From: Doris montereyensis
Taxonomy: Eukaryota; Mollusca; Gastropoda; Nudibranchia; Dorididae
DNA: 64,000 nucleotides
Assembly: GCA_037039925.1 (NCBI GenBank)
Contig: JAXRKP010000041.1
Location: 450,001-514,000, forward strand
Direction of reading: 5' to 3'
Part shown: piece after piece, positions 19,977 through 34,115 of the stretch
Position numbering within the stretch: the first letter of the stretch is position 1
Layout: each line of letters begins with the position of its first letter
Notes under the pieces: generated by a model
Told to the model about the DNA's origin: nothing
The model's database searches: none
The model's input: the letters and a program-made list of their open reading frames with translations, nothing else
Position numbers and translations under genes: made by a program

Positions 19977-20600
19977 AAGGGTCCTGAAAGTGATTTTCTA
20001 AACTGTTCTAGCTATAGTATTTTAACGATTGTTTTCAGAACTTAGCGGGTCTGAATTATTGAGAAATAGTTGGGACTTTTTCAAATATTTATTATCGGTG
20101 CCATGGAAACGGTTATCATCTTGAATCTCCTCCACCAGTTTTTGTGCTATTCTTTTAAAGTTGCACACACATACTTCTGAACATGTTACCTAAAGACAGA
20201 TAGAGTTGAAAAAATAAATAAAATCTCTACATATAAAACTGTACATTTCAAACTATGACCACACTAAGCTCAGGAACCACTGGGCCCACGACCTTCATGT
20301 TTTGAATGAAGATTTCAAATAGCCTGTTTTAGGTTCTTAGCGAATAAACTCTTGGATCAAATCAGTATTTTAATTGATTGGGAAAAGTCTGTTTTGCCTG
20401 TGATCCACGAAACTTTTTATTGCTACTAGGTCTAATTCTCGATTTCTAGTCATCAGTGAAGAGTGCTATACTATTAATTTGATCTCATAATTGTATTTGA
20501 TATCACCCGTAACTGATACAGTGGTTTCTGAGTTAACCGCACTCAATTTTCAAGAGGCACAGCTTTATTATAAAGAGAAATCACAATCCAACATTATTTA
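19977..20600. repeat. Interspersed repeat with R1 and R2 parts, just after the ESS2 poly(A) signal
   Basis: It starts TTAAGGGTCCTGAAAGTG and has a degenerate X-box block (GTGCCATGGAAACGG, then ATCATCTTGAA near 20100). From about 20185 it is the reverse complement of 12790-13175 (shared words include GGTTTCTGAGTTAAC and GATTTGATCCAAGAGTTT in inverse). No coding frame. Confidence 0.55.
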
Positions 20601-20825
20601 CGGGCATGTTTGTACGTGTATATTTATTTGTATTTTTACACTTCAAAAATGAGATAATCAAAAATGTAAATTTTTGCCATTTTGAGTCCAATGCATGAAC
20701 TGTATTCCAATTTACTACTTGTCCTTTTATTACTAGATCTATGCTTTGTTGTTGAAACAACGCACAGTTCAGAGATCACGGGTTCACTTGCATTTATATT
20801 ACCAAAGTGATTTTCTAAACTACTC

Positions 20826-20966
20826 TAGCTACAGTTTTTTAACTATTATTGATTACTTTTAGCTACAGTATTTTAACTATTATTGATTACTTTTAGCTAC
20901 AGTATTTTAACTATTTTTGATTACTTTTAGCTACAGTATTTTAACTATTATTGATTACTTTCAAAC
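20826..20966 (+). repeat. 34-bp minisatellite, 4 units
   Basis: 'agctacagtattttaactat' + 'tattgattactttt' repeats. The unit is an amplified piece of the sequence found once at 20005-20040 ('agctatagtattttaacgat'). Confidence 0.85.
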
Positions 20967-21519
20967 ATAGCCGGTCTGAATTAGTCATATAGATTTGTGA
21001 AGAAAAGAGCAAAACTCAGTTAAGGACGTTCAAATTTGGTTCTAGCTAACGTCTGATTTAACTACTTGTGATGTGTGCCAAAATAAAACTCAACATGAGA
21101 TCCCCCCCCCCCCAACACTATGTCAACTACAGATATGTTACAGGTAAACATGATTATGATATTAATACTATACATGTGTTGAAACAGCAGCTTTGAAACC
21201 AGTTTTCATTGATATCTGTTGACAATTAGGATTGCCAGAATCATAATGAACTGATAAAGCTTTGATGTACCATTTGCTACAGGAGGGTACTTAGCAAGGT
21301 TCATATCATATTGTGCTCTCTTTTCATGGCAACGTGGTGGGTGTCGATGCAAAGGTCGCAGATTCAAATCTGATTTTTTTCAAAAGATTTTTTCTTTATA
21401 TTTCCTTATAGTTCCTGTTCCCATAGGGCTTCAATTTTTTTACCATGTCCTTATTCTAACACTTGCAAACATGAAAGTCTAAATTATCTTCTTCTGCCTT
21501 ACCCAAGTTTGCTTGATTG

Positions 21520-21650
21520 TAATGTATCCTGTCCACCATATGTGGTAATCTCATCTCAGGGTGAATTCAAGAGGCAAGAGCAAGACATGTGAAACAAAGG
21601 TTTAAAGGAAAGAAGTAGGACCTACCACTACCACCAGTTGCACCCACTAA
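21520..21650 (+). repeat. ~130-bp interspersed repeat R3
   Basis: Pattern 'tgtatcctgtccaccata...ggtaatctcatctcagggtga', an A/G-rich middle with 'agcaagac', then 'aaaggaaagaagtaggacct' and 'accac'. Six copies of the layout occur in the window. No tRNA head and no frame; a tiny non-autonomous element. Confidence 0.55.
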
Positions 21651-22537
21651 CCCCAAAACTCAATTAGAAAGCTCCACTCCTGTAAACTGAAGTTAGAGAA
21701 ATCTTATCTACAAGGAGGAAAAAATCATGCAACATTAAATAAAAAACAGTATACTACCAACACACTCACACAAAGCGTAAAACAGAGAAACAAATTGCTA
21801 TTACTAGTAAAAGAAAATAACAACATCCAACTCAGTAATTTTTTGTCAATTCATGTATAAAAGCATTTTATTGCTGGAACACTGATCATACAAAATAAAA
21901 TACTTATTAAAAGTCTAAAGAGTTGTTTTTTCTCTCTGTTTTCTCTCTAGTGCTACACACAATGACAAAGAAATAGAGAAGTAAAAATACTGTTTTGATA
22001 TGGTCAGTGCTAAAACAGGGTAACTAACCACCAGTGCTATGTCAATGACCGCTAATGTCACTGTCAGTAAGAAAGGATTTTTAATTTTGATTTATAAAAT
22101 ATCATTTTTGGTTTGATCAATGCTAAAAATCCATGATAAAGTATAGTGTACTAGTGGTAATTTCAAAGAGCTGTAATAGTAATACTATTATACTAATACA
22201 ACAGATGCTAGTAGATGCACCACTTTAGTAAACACTTATGATGGGATGGAATCAATAACTAGATACTGGAATAAATTAAATTAAGTCGCTAGAAAATAAA
22301 CAAGACGCTGATCATTTTCTTATTATGCTTTAAGTTTTCAGAGTATCAAAGTAAATTAAACAGCAGTTAAAAACTAGGGCCCAAAAACTATGCTATGAAA
22401 CCGACAGATCGGATATTATCCTCACACAATTAAATAAAATTCATGAATTGTGAAAAATGTCATTGTCGTCATGTTTCATTCACAGAACCTGGTACATGTA
22501 GTAAAGAACATTTTGGAAAATGAGCTTTTGTTTAATT

Positions 22538-22672
22538 AGAATTCACCCCATCCACCATTTGCAATGATCTCAGGGTGAATTAAGGAGGAAACAGCAAGAT
22601 GAAAAGATAAGTAAAAGAGTGAAAGGAAAGAAGTAGGACCTACCAGCAGCACACGCCAAACCGCCCACTGGA
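22538..22672 (+). repeat. ~130-bp interspersed repeat R3
   Basis: Reads 'cccatccaccatttgcaatg', 'atctcagggtgaattaagga', 'gaaaggaaagaagtaggacc', 'taccagcagcacacgcc'. Same layout as 21520. Confidence 0.55.
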
Positions 22673-22947
22673 ATATGAGCATAAGTTATATAAATGACAC
22701 AAACCAGAAGCAACCCAGGTGTCAATTTGTTTTCTATTGACACATAATATGACTTTGGAATGCCAGTATCACATATGATACCAATATGTTAAGAAAAAAG
22801 AAGGCAAGTAGCAGTATCTGATTATTTGCTTGGGCCTAAAATAACCCTGTCATACTGTCACACTAGAAATGTACGAACACAATGGAGGCAACATGAAGAG
22901 AAGCATGACTTGTGACCACATCACTCCATGTTTTCTTTGTTTGTTTC

Positions 22948-23076
22948 TTTGAAATTTACCCTGTCCACCATTGCGGTAATCTCAGGGTGAGTTAAGAGCA
23001 AACAGCAAGATGAAAGATAAGTGAAAGAAGGAAAGGAAAGAAGCAGGACCTACAAGGAGCACCCGCCAACCGCTCG
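22948..23076 (+). repeat. ~130-bp interspersed repeat R3
   Basis: Reads 'gaaatttaccctgtccacca', 'cggtaatctcagggtgagtt', 'aaacagcaagatgaaagata', 'ggaaagaagcaggacctac'. The best-preserved copy. Confidence 0.6.
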
Positions 23077-24740
23077 TTCACTCCATGAAAGAGATGACTA
23101 ACACCCTTGACCTTCAGACGAGGGAAATTCAAACACAGACAAAAAACATCTGGCAAAGATATCAGTATTATTAGTATCACACAGACATGCCCCATTCTTG
23201 ACATTTTAATCGTACTCTTTATGATGCTAATTGCTATAGAGTTGTACTATTCGATTTGTCATTAGCATTTTAACCCTTGCTTGCACAGCAGTGGACGTTG
23301 CCTGGATCCTCAGTTTGTTAAAGTCATGGGCAAATTTAATTTGCCAATAATCTTTAAACCTAGAAGAATCGGAGACTTTCTTTTTCTTGTCAAAGTACTT
23401 ATAGTTTTTTTAATTTATATATTTCATTTCCTCTGTAATCAGCTGAAAAGAAAACAAACTAATATTACTCCACACTGAGTTGAATGAGCGAGTGATAGAA
23501 GAGGAGATTCGCGGAATGATACCATTCGGTGCTTACGAAAGTATTATCACCCAACACTGGGACTCTTAGAAATGACTTAAATTCCACCATGTCAAGCTTG
23601 CAATACAAAGGCAAGATAAAAAAACCCCATCACAACCAATCTTCCCTTTAAATTTTTGCAGTCTGTGCGTGTACATGATTGGTGTTGTGTAAAGACTGAC
23701 GGAAAGACTCCCAATTGTGTGCAAATAAATAGATTTTTAAAAATTCTGTATGTGTGCTGGTGTGTTTGCCATTGGTGTACGGGCACAAATGCGCACAGCT
23801 TAGAGGGAACATTGATCACAACCGATGTCACCATTGACAATGACATGGTAAGGGTGATGATTGATTCTGTTTCACAAAAAAATGTTGCTTATCTGCACTT
23901 GATACTGATACCCAACATGACATTGACGGAATGTGGTTTTAAGCACTGACAAAACCGGTTAGTTAGATGTTTACAGTAGTAGAGGTCTAACTAAGAACAT
24001 GCCACCTAACAACACAGTCCGCTCACCAGCATGCGTTCTCAGGAAATTTTATTTCCCATATAAGTTGGCCTTTTAACAACACACCTGGACCAGCTGACAA
24101 TACAATTTTTAACAGACTCAGTCATAGCTTGTCAAAGTTGTCAAAACAAGACGTCTTTTTCCCATAGGTTTCATTCAAATATGAAAAGCATTTCAATTAA
24201 ACAAGAAGTGTAGATGGTCAAACTCTCACCTCTTAGCTGTAACAAACAGGGGCTAATACTCATAGCAAAGTCTCTCTCTACATGCCAAACGAAAGGGTCT
24301 CAAAATCAAAACCATGAAAAAAACCAACCCACTTTCATCATCTATACATGATCCCATTTAAGAAGTATAATGCAAGCACATTTGAAACATTTAATTTGAA
24401 AGTAACTTAGTAAGGTAGAAAACAAAGAAATGAACTATAAATACGGTTTATGTGTTATTTGGTATAACAAACATATGTAAGCAAATTCAATAATGAACAA
24501 TTTGTCATGGAATCTTATGTTGTAGAAGAAGAAGAAAAAAATGTTGCCTCTGTCCCATGCATCGACATACACAGCAAAAAGCAATCTTACCAACTAAAAC
24601 AGTCGGCATTCACAATTGTGTTCCCTTCAAAACTCATCATAGTGTGAACAAAAAAAAAGGATTGATGAGAATAAAATTAACATTAAGAAAAAAAGAATGT
24701 AAAATTGGAAGCATTAACTAGATTTCATAACATACTAAAT

Positions 24741-25073
24741 TCACAATTCATCTTTCACCTTAAGACTCATTTGGAAAGAATTCAAAATGTTGAGGCGATT
24801 GCTAAGCTGTTCCTTCTTATTGTCACTGACTTTACCGTCACGTAACTTCTCCACTCTGGTGAGTTCATCATTAATAAAATTATCTCCCTTATCCATAACT
24901 TTATTCATTGTTTTTATGTAAGTTTCAGCAGATATTTTCAGCACCAGTCAAATCTTTGGCAGCAGCCTCTGTTTTGGCAATGATATCCCCACGGTTGTCT
25001 TTATCCGCGGATAAGAATTCTGATACCAGCACGTCGAATCTCTCCAAGCAGGCTGGAAGTCCAAGCCATAAAC
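24741..25073 (-). CDS. ERP29: ERP29 coding exon 4 (C-terminal helical domain, KDEL)
   Basis: After tctgttttaag the frame reads (G)LWLGLPACLERFD, SADKDNRGDIIAKTEAAAK and DLTGAE. It breaks in an AAAA run near 24934-24940 and resumes in the next frame: ISAETYIKTMNKVMDKG, LTRVEKLRDGKVSDNKKEQL, SNRLNILNSFQ, VKDEL, stop TGA at 24743-24741. This is the ERp29 C-terminal five-helix domain with the conserved Cys and an ER-retrieval KDEL. Either one surplus A or two missing bases explains the break. Confidence 0.92.
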
Positions 25074-28000
25074 CTTAAAACAGAGTGGGATAAGAATCAT
25101 GAATATGTGAATGATCCTGGCTGGTTGAAATAAATCCACTCCAAAAAACAAAACAGGTTAAAGGTCACAGTACACATTCATCATATAAATTGTAAAACAT
25201 TAATGCATTATAATAGGGTAGGAATACGAGTAAGACAAATACATCACATAAATGCTTAGGATATACAACCTCATTCTGAGGTACATAAAAACAGTCCTGA
25301 TATGAGAATCCATTGTAGTAGTCCAAAGTATAAGAAATATCACTGTAAATAATAAAAATTTGATATAAAAATCCGAGAATGTAAGAAGAGCGAGGAAAAC
25401 AGACGTGTCGCCGTCACCACAGCGCCGTCAAGGACTCGCTTCAGAAAAATCAGCATGAAACTGATTTTTTTAACTCTTGCCACTGCTTTCCCTGTTAGTT
25501 GACAAGATAGATAGTCAACACCAACAGCGCTGTTCTCACAGAGCTGCCAACCCCATGAAAATGGGAAATTGCTTTTAAAAGAGGAAGAAGTGCTAACAAA
25601 TCTAATGTGGAAAAGAGAAACAAACAAAAAAAAAAGCTAAAAAAGTACACAATCTCAAAAAAAGTGTACAAATCCATTTTTTAACAGTAGGTTGGCAGCA
25701 CTAGGGTTGTCTTTCGAAAAGTAAAAATAAGGGACTCTGGGAGGTGAAATGAGGGACGGTATTTGATAAATTTGTAGATGCGTGTGCAGAATAAGACAAT
25801 TTTCCTATTCCACTCCTGGTCACCACTATCCCTTGTATCATTTTAAATACATGTACAAATTTCAGGACCTTTCTCTGGATTTCAGATGTAGCTTGGACAT
25901 ACCAATAGCACAAAAACCAATAGGAATGACGATGTAGAGTCTACTTTGAATTAGACCCAATGTACAAATATGTAATGAAACTTACATTTTCATAAGTACA
26001 AAGACTAATTACAGTATAAATTGAAAAAGAAAGTTGATTACATAGCATGGGAGGGGGCATTTAAAAAACAACTTTCCCTCCCGCAGTTAAGGCTGTGAGT
26101 GTGCCCCTAGTAGTCTTTTGCCCCGACAGTATAAAAGCCAAGCTTTAAACATGATAAATAGTATTTTTTAAACGGCTTAAAGTCAAGCGCCTGCAAGTTA
26201 TGTGGATCTGCGCGAGAAATTTACAACAAAAATATTGAAATTGAAAAAAATCTTGAACACAGAGGACAGAAACATACCTGACTCCTTCATGATAAACTTC
26301 TTAATGTCATCGGCAGATGTGCCACTTCCTGAATATATTTTCTGATCGTCTACATTGCCTTTAGAGAACAACCTATATGCCGCCAGGAAATCATCTTTCT
26401 TTATGCCAAACCTGGAGGTCCGCCAGGTCAACGTTAGAGCCTTGTCTCCGTAATCTGAAAAAAGAAAAATGATGGGAGCGTTTACAGTTACAGTGACATG
26501 AAAAGTTGGAAACCACTGAGCGTGATCACACACACAATACAGAATGTGATCACACAGACAATTTAGAGTGTGATCACACAAACAATTTAGAGTGTGATCA
26601 CACACACAATTTAGAGTGTGATCACACAGACAATTTAGAGTGTGATCACAATTTAGAGTGTGACACACACAATTTAGAGTGTGATCACACACACAATTTT
26701 AGAGTGTGATCACACACAATTTAGAGTGTGATCACACACACAATTTAGAGTGTGATCACACACAATTTAGAGTGTGATCACACAGACAATTTAGAGTGTG
26801 ATCACACACACAATTTAGAGTGTGATCACACAGACATTTAGAGTGTGATCACACAGACAATTTAGAGTGTGATCACACAGACAATTTAGAGTGTGATCAC
26901 ACAGACAATTTAGAGCGTGATCACACACACAATTTATTTAGAGTGTGATCACACACACACAATTTAGAGTGTGATCACACAGACAATTTAGAGTGTGATC
27001 CCACACACAATTTAGAGTGTGATCACACACACAATTTAGAGTGTGATCACACACACAATATAGAATGTGATCACACACACAATTTAGAGTGTGATCCCAC
27101 ACACAGACAATTTAGAGTGTGATCACACACACAATTTAGAGTGTGATCACACACACAATTTAGAGTGTGATCACACACAATTTAGAGTGTGATCACACAC
27201 ACAATTTAGAGTGTGATCACACACACAATTTTAGATGTGATCAAACACACAATTTAGAGTGTGATCACACACACAATTTAGAGTGTGATCACACACACAA
27301 TTTAGAGTGTGATCACACAGACAATTTAGAATGTGATCACACAATTTAGAATGTGATCACACAATTTAGAGTGTGATCACACAGACAATTTAGAGTGTGA
27401 TCACACACACAATTTTAGAGTGTGATCACACACACAATTTAGAGTGTGATCACACACACAATTTAGAGTGTGATCACACACACAATTTAGAGTGTGATCA
27501 CACACACAATTTAGAGTGTGATCACACACACAATTTAGAGTGTGATCACACACACAATTTAGAGTGTGATCACACACACAATATAGAATGTGATCACACA
27601 CACAATTTAGAGTGTGATCACACACACAATTTTAGAGTGTGATCACACACACAATTTAGAGTGTGATCACACACACAATTTAGAGTGTGATCACACACAC
27701 AATTTAGAGTGTGATCACACACACAATTTAGAGTGCGATCACACACACAATTTAGAGTGCGATCACACACACAATTTTAGAGTGCGATCACACACACAAT
27801 TTTAGAGTGCGTGTGATCACACACACAATTTTAGAGTGTGATCACACACACAATTTTAGAGTGTGATCACACACACAAGTTTAGAGTGTGATCACACACA
27901 CAACTTAGCATGATTTTCTAAGTTCTCAAGTAAGGCCTTTCAACTAAAGATAAAGATGGATTTATAGTCTGCATCCCCGCACAAGTGCAGGCTCACGAAC

Positions 28001-31000
28001 TGTACATCATTTATCCTTCAGCAGGCCATCTCATTCGGTCCTCCTGAAGTGATTTTTTTCGCTTTTGAGTTTAGGTTTTTGCTTTTAATATGTACATGAA
28101 TATCTGTCAAAATACAATCATCCTATATCTTTGAAAAGTTTGTAGCGTCCTTGGCTGTCATAGAAACGGCCGTCATCTTGAATTTTTACCCAATTTTCAA
28201 AATCTATCTCCTCCCTCAGTTATGAGTAAAATCACTCAAAAACCTGTGTAGATAGTCTTTTCCATTCAATATCTAAAAAGCGACGTCAGATTTAAAAAAT
28301 ATTTTGGATAGTTTTTTTATATATATGTATTTTTGAAAACACTGTGAATGTACAAAAATGGCATTTGCTTTACAAAATAAAAAAATAATTCTCAAAAAGT
28401 TTACAATATATTAAAAGAACCAACGTCATTCTATTAATATTGACAGGAGGAACCTGCGTGCCAAATATAATACAAATCGTTCGGTAAATGGCGGAGGAGA
28501 TAGAATTTTAGTGTGAAAAAAATACATTTCGAGAAAAATGCAAGTGAAAAAAATCAAAAGAAAATAACACAGATGGCTTTCCTTGTTGTAGCAGTCCCTT
28601 ACTCTTTCTACAGTCTCTGGCATTGTTACTAATGTAAAGAGGATTATAAATCTAGGTTTACATGTGACTGTTGGGAAAACAGACGCGAAATTACCATTTT
28701 TGCTTTCTTTCCCCTCTACATCCTATGCTTGAGCGCGTGTTTACGTACACACTAACGCAACGTCTCTTACATCACATAGTGGTGGGCTGAAGCGACTACA
28801 GGCGTCGGCAGAAAATAGGTCACCTTGGTGTTGCCACATTTGGCAATTAACCACCAATATACAGGTTTTTACTGCCATTTTCTCAGTTAATGTTAGGGTA
28901 ATTTACGTCAAAATTTTGATTGTTTTTACCTATCCCCGCTTACAAAATATTTTGTACAAAAAAAATGTGTACGTCATATGGACATTTTTCTGCCTGCCAT
29001 GAACTTGTAGATAAATGATCGTTCTACCAAAATATGCAAAGAACAGAAAATAAACCTTTTGGTCCCAAACTCGACAGTCCAGGTGCCCCCCCCCCCCCAA
29101 GATATCCACAAATATACAAGAGTAAAAAAAGACACATGTGAAAAGTCAATCATAGACTACATAATAGTTAGCAGCTCCCTTTTTACAGTACAATGGATGC
29201 AAAAGTAAACAGAGGAGCTGAAATATTTAGTTATCATCACCTAGTGATAATAACTGAAGAAGAAAACAAACAGAACAGAAAAGGAAAGAGACAAAAGCTA
29301 CTAAACCCAAAACAGAAGAACTAAATAAACCAACAGTAAAACAGATATACCAATCTAGGATAAAAAGATTTATCAGTGAAAGGCAGATGGATCTGAATGA
29401 TAGCACAATAAAAGAAACACTCAGTGAAGAGGTCTGTGGTAGGAAACAAATTAAAGGAGATAGGAAAAGAACAGCATGGTGAAATGAGAATGTCAAGACT
29501 ACGATCAAAGAAAAGAAGAATGCCTGGAAGAAATACTTGCAAACAAAGAGGCCATAGGATAGAAAAGATTATGTGAGCAAAAGAACTATCACCAAAGGGG
29601 AAGATAGGAAAGCAAAACGGGAACAGTGGGAAGAGTTTGGAAAAGACTTCAAGAAAGCTATCAAGGAAATGAAAAGCTGTTCTGGGGAGCAATGCAGAGC
29701 ATGAGAAAGACCAAAGCATGCCCAATACGACAAATTAAGAACACCAAAGGAGAAATAATGAAAGGAGACAGTGAAATCATGGAAACGTGAAGAAATTATT
29801 TTCAACAATTATATAATCCCTTCAGAACGTATGAAACAAGGAGTACAGATCAATTAGTAAAAGTAATAAATAATCCAGAGGAGACAGCTGAAGATGTAGA
29901 TATATCAATGGAAGAACTCCAAACAGCTATAAGAAAAGTGAAATTAGGAAAAATCCCAGCTGCAGATCAAGTTATCCAGAAATGATTAAAAACCAAAGGA
30001 GAGAGGCAGACAAACTACTACATGCAATATGTCAACAAGCATGGAAGTCCAAACAGGTGCCAGACGACTGGAAGAAGGGAACGGTAGCACCAATGCACAA
30101 GAAAGGATCAACTATGGAATGCTCAAACTATACAGGGATATAACATTCACTTCTTAGCATACCAGGACATGTGTACGCCAAGATACTGGAAATGAGACTA
30201 AGGAAAAGAGTAGAGGATCAGATTGAAGAAGACCAGAGCGGATTTAGACCAAGAGGAAGTGTACAAGATCCCATATTTACAATGAGACAAATAATAGAAA
30301 AATTCCTTGAGAGAAACATTGACTTGCACCTTCGTTTCATTGACTTAGAAAAGGCATTTGACACTGTGAGGAGAGACAAACTATGGCATTCCTTAAAAGA
30401 ACACAACTTAGAGCAAAATTTAATAGAAGCCATTAAAAAATTTTAATTTTACAATAAACCAACATGTGCAGTGAGAGTAGCTGGAAAAGGGGAAAGACAG
30501 GGTTGTATCCTAAGTCCTCTTTTGTTTATCACATTTATGAATTCAGTCGTAAAGACATCCTCAAGAATGAAGATAGGGATGTGGAAGCTCAAACCAGTAA
30601 ATGTAGCAATGCTTTCATTTGCTGATGATTTACTTCTGTTTTGAAAATCAGAAAGGGACCTTCAGTCAACTATTAACATGATGAATAATGAAAGAGGAAT
30701 GAGAGTAAATGCAAAGAAAACCAAAACAATGCTAGCAACTACGAATGCTAAAACACAATATCTTAAATTGGCCAGGGAGAATTTAGAACAAGTTCACAGC
30801 TACAATTACCTAGGAGTAATGATTAACTCAGAGGAAAAACTAAGAGAAGAAATCAACCAGAGAATCCAAAAGACAAGTGAAATATATAACCGTCTAGGAA
30901 AGGCATTTGTAGGTAAATAAAAATTGTCAACAAAAACCAAAATGGCAGTATACAACACAGTTTATTGTCCTACTTTCCTCTATTGAAACCTGGACCTTGG

Positions 31001-34000
31001 ACAGTAGAGAATACAGTAGAGTACAAGCAGCTGGAATGAAATATCTAAAAAGAGTAGTAGGGAAAACCAATGAGAGATCAAACTAAAGCAGATGGCATAA
31101 AAACTAAGATAGAAATAAATCAATTGAGATGGTTTAGGCACGTTAACAGAATGAATGACAATAGAATAGCTTAATCAGCATACAGTGCTAAAACTCAAGG
31201 TAAAAGATCAAAAGGCAGACCTCAGAGAAAGTAGCATTAAAGCAAAGAAATTTAGCTTTATGGAAGGAAACAGAAAATGTCAGGATAGGGCAGCCTGGAG
31301 AAAGATCATTTAAACCATACACCAGAAGGTAGAATGGCAGCTGATAAAGAAAGAGAAAGAATTTCCACTGAACATTCAATACATGCTTTTATGTCTGAAC
31401 AATTGGTGCTCCAATCCTTTGAGGCTTCCATGTATTTTGACTATTTCACGATCCATTAACATTCACTGCCTCATTAAACAAATATGTCACTTAAGACATC
31501 AGTGATAGTACTGATACACAATGCCTTTTAAAGACAAAATAATTATCCATCTGTCTGTGTTAGATTGACTTTGGTGTTCACAATACTATTCAGTTGTGAT
31601 GTGGCATGAATGTTTCAGTCATCTACTTTTGACAACATAGTATCAATGATGTACCTTCTTTCTGCTGAAGACCTATAGTCAATTACAAAAATTTGCATCT
31701 TTAAAAAGCCCATGGGTACAAATGCCGCTTCAGCAAAATAAATAAAATGGTGTTAGGCAACTTCTATAATATTATTCATGGGCAGCTAACCGCCCCCCCC
31801 CCCCCCCTCTCCTCTCTCCCTCTCTCTTACACACACAGTAGAGACACACACACACTCTTAATGTGCTAATGAGTATACATTACAAAAATGTTATTTGATA
31901 ACACACACACTCTCTCACTCTCTCTCTCTCTCTCTCTCTTTACACACACACACAATATAGACACACACACTCTTAATGTGCTAATGGGTATGCGCTACGA
32001 AAATTGAAGGGGTCATTTCAATAGTGTGCTCAAGTAACAAATACGTCATTTAGAGAAATACATGTATGCTCAAAGCAATGCCCTTACGCACAGATGGCTT
32101 TGGGATATCCTATTACAAACTGCTAAAAATGTGATGTGTTTTCATCATATCACGTTCCTTTAATTCCCTAAAATTATCTCTCTATCTAGTTTTTCACAAA
32201 AATGGACATACGCACACGATTGCAGGGTTGCCAAGTTTGAAAAGTCAAAATGAGGGACACCGGGAAGCGAAATGAAGGACAGTAAAACTGACCGACGTAT
32301 TTGATAAATTCATAGACGCTGTATACACACAATAGGTTATTCTCTTATTTCCACACCTAGCTATCACTAACCTTTGTATAAATTTAAAAATAAATTTCTA
32401 CATTTCCCCTGGATTTCAGTTTCAGAAGTAGATTCTTAGCTAGAACATACCAAGGATACAAAATCAATTTGAATGACAAACAATCTAAGTCTAATTCAGA
32501 TTAGATTCAAAGCACCAATATGTAATAAAGCATATTATATACTTCTATAAGCCACGATTCTTGATTCAGCTACACCTCCAGCAGTGTCCAAAGTTTAATT
32601 ACAGTATAAAACTGAAGGAGAAAGTTATATGACTAGCAGTAGGAGTCTTCACTACAAGTGTCCTCTCACAGTTTTTAAAATAAAATTAAACAAAATATTT
32701 GTGGTCCACATCTGCTGTGCTTGGCAAGAGTTGGCCAGAGCGACAGCTGTAGCTGATTTCTAAGCCTTCAGGAGGGCTGGTGGTGGATCCCATTGAAAGC
32801 AAGGGGCGAGTATAAAATTTGCTTCAATACAGGGAATGCCGGTAAGTCGATGTTCAAGGGATGTTCACTAAACGATCGACTTGCGTAAAAAAAAATCGGC
32901 GTATGTGATTTTGTGTGAGTAATCTCCCTTAACGGTCCTGATTGGTTTGAGGGAGTCAATGTCAAGTATAAGATAAGCACAAATCTGGGAAGTGAGGGGC
33001 CAGTGACAGAGTTGTTATGCTGTCAGACTTAGGATCACGAGGTCCGGGTTCGAATCTTAGCAAAGCTAGTTCCAACGTTGAGTTCCTTGGGAAGGTACAA
33101 AACGCGCACTCCCCAGCTTGAGCCTTCCTATAGTAAGATGGCCTAAGCCCCAGCTCCTATAGTAAGATGGCCTAAGCCCCCTTCCTAGTAAGAGTAAGAT
33201 GGCCTAAGCCCCAGCTTGAGCCTTCCTATAGTAAGATGGCCTAAGCCCCAGCTTGAGCCTCCCTATAGCTAAGCCCCAAGATAGTAAGATGGCTAAGCCT
33301 CCCTATAGTAAGGTGAGCAGCTTGAGCCTCCCTATAGTAAAATGGCCTAAGCCCCAGCTTGAGCCTCCCTATAGTAAGATGGCCTAAGCCCCAGCTTGAG
33401 CCTCCCTATAGTAAGGATGGCCTAAGCCCCAGCTTGAGCCTCCCTATAGTAAGATGGCCTAAGCCCCTGACCTGAGCCTCCCTATAGTAAGGAGGCCTAA
33501 GCCCTGACCTGAGCCTCCCTATAGTAAGGAGGCCTAAGCCCCGACCTGAGCCTCCCTATAGTAAGGAGGCCTAAGCCCCAGCTTGAGCCTCCCTATAGTA
33601 AGGAGGCCTAAGCCCCGGCTTTTGAGGCCTCCCTATAGTAAGGAGGCCTAAGCCCCGACCTGAGCCTCCCTATAGTAAGGTGGCTGAAGCCCTGGCGTTA
33701 TGGGGTCGTAATGTCCTAAGAGGAACTTTACTTCCTTTACTGAAGTCACGGAAACTTCATTTTCATTCATGGCTCGAACCCTAAAAGTTTTTACCAAAAG
33801 TATGTGAATAGCGCTCAAGTCTAGCCATACTGGTTATCACGTGCGACCTTGAAAAAAAGTCAAGAATTATGTAGGGTAGTGGTAGTAGAAGGCCCACATG
33901 GAATATTATTATAGTATTAGTCTCATAAAATAGTATTAATATTATTGAGGGCCGCATATCCCAAACACAATGCTACATGCGTCTGCACCCTTTCAATTTA

Positions 34001-34067
34001 AATATTATCGTTCATGATCGATAGCTAACCATTATAATTGGCAAGCTATGCATATTCTCCCCCCTCT

Positions 34068-34115
<48 letters not shown>

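Larger units (their letters stand above)
20966..24740. other. ESS2-ERP29 convergent intergenic region and probable ERP29 3' UTR
   Basis: Between the two stop codons only R1/R2/R3 repeats and a 34-bp tandem are recognised. TTTATT (AATAAA on the minus strand) at 21867-21872 is one possible ERP29 poly(A) signal; several other A/T-rich candidates exist, so the 3' end is not fixed. No third gene is supported. Confidence 0.4.

Noticed and set aside
24948..25151. 67-codon minus-strand open frame overlapping ERP29 exon 4
   Set aside because: It is a shadow of exon 4 in another frame and runs across the splice acceptor.
26506..27805. CRISPR-like or coding repeat array (open frames HNLECDHT / DHTLNCVC on both strands)
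   Set aside because: There are no spacers between units, the genome is eukaryotic, and frames are open on both strands only because the 24-bp period is divisible by 3.
30171..30920. Host protein gene with reverse transcriptase-like frames
   Set aside because: These are pieces of one broken RTE-like LINE that also occurs at 38-41 kb.
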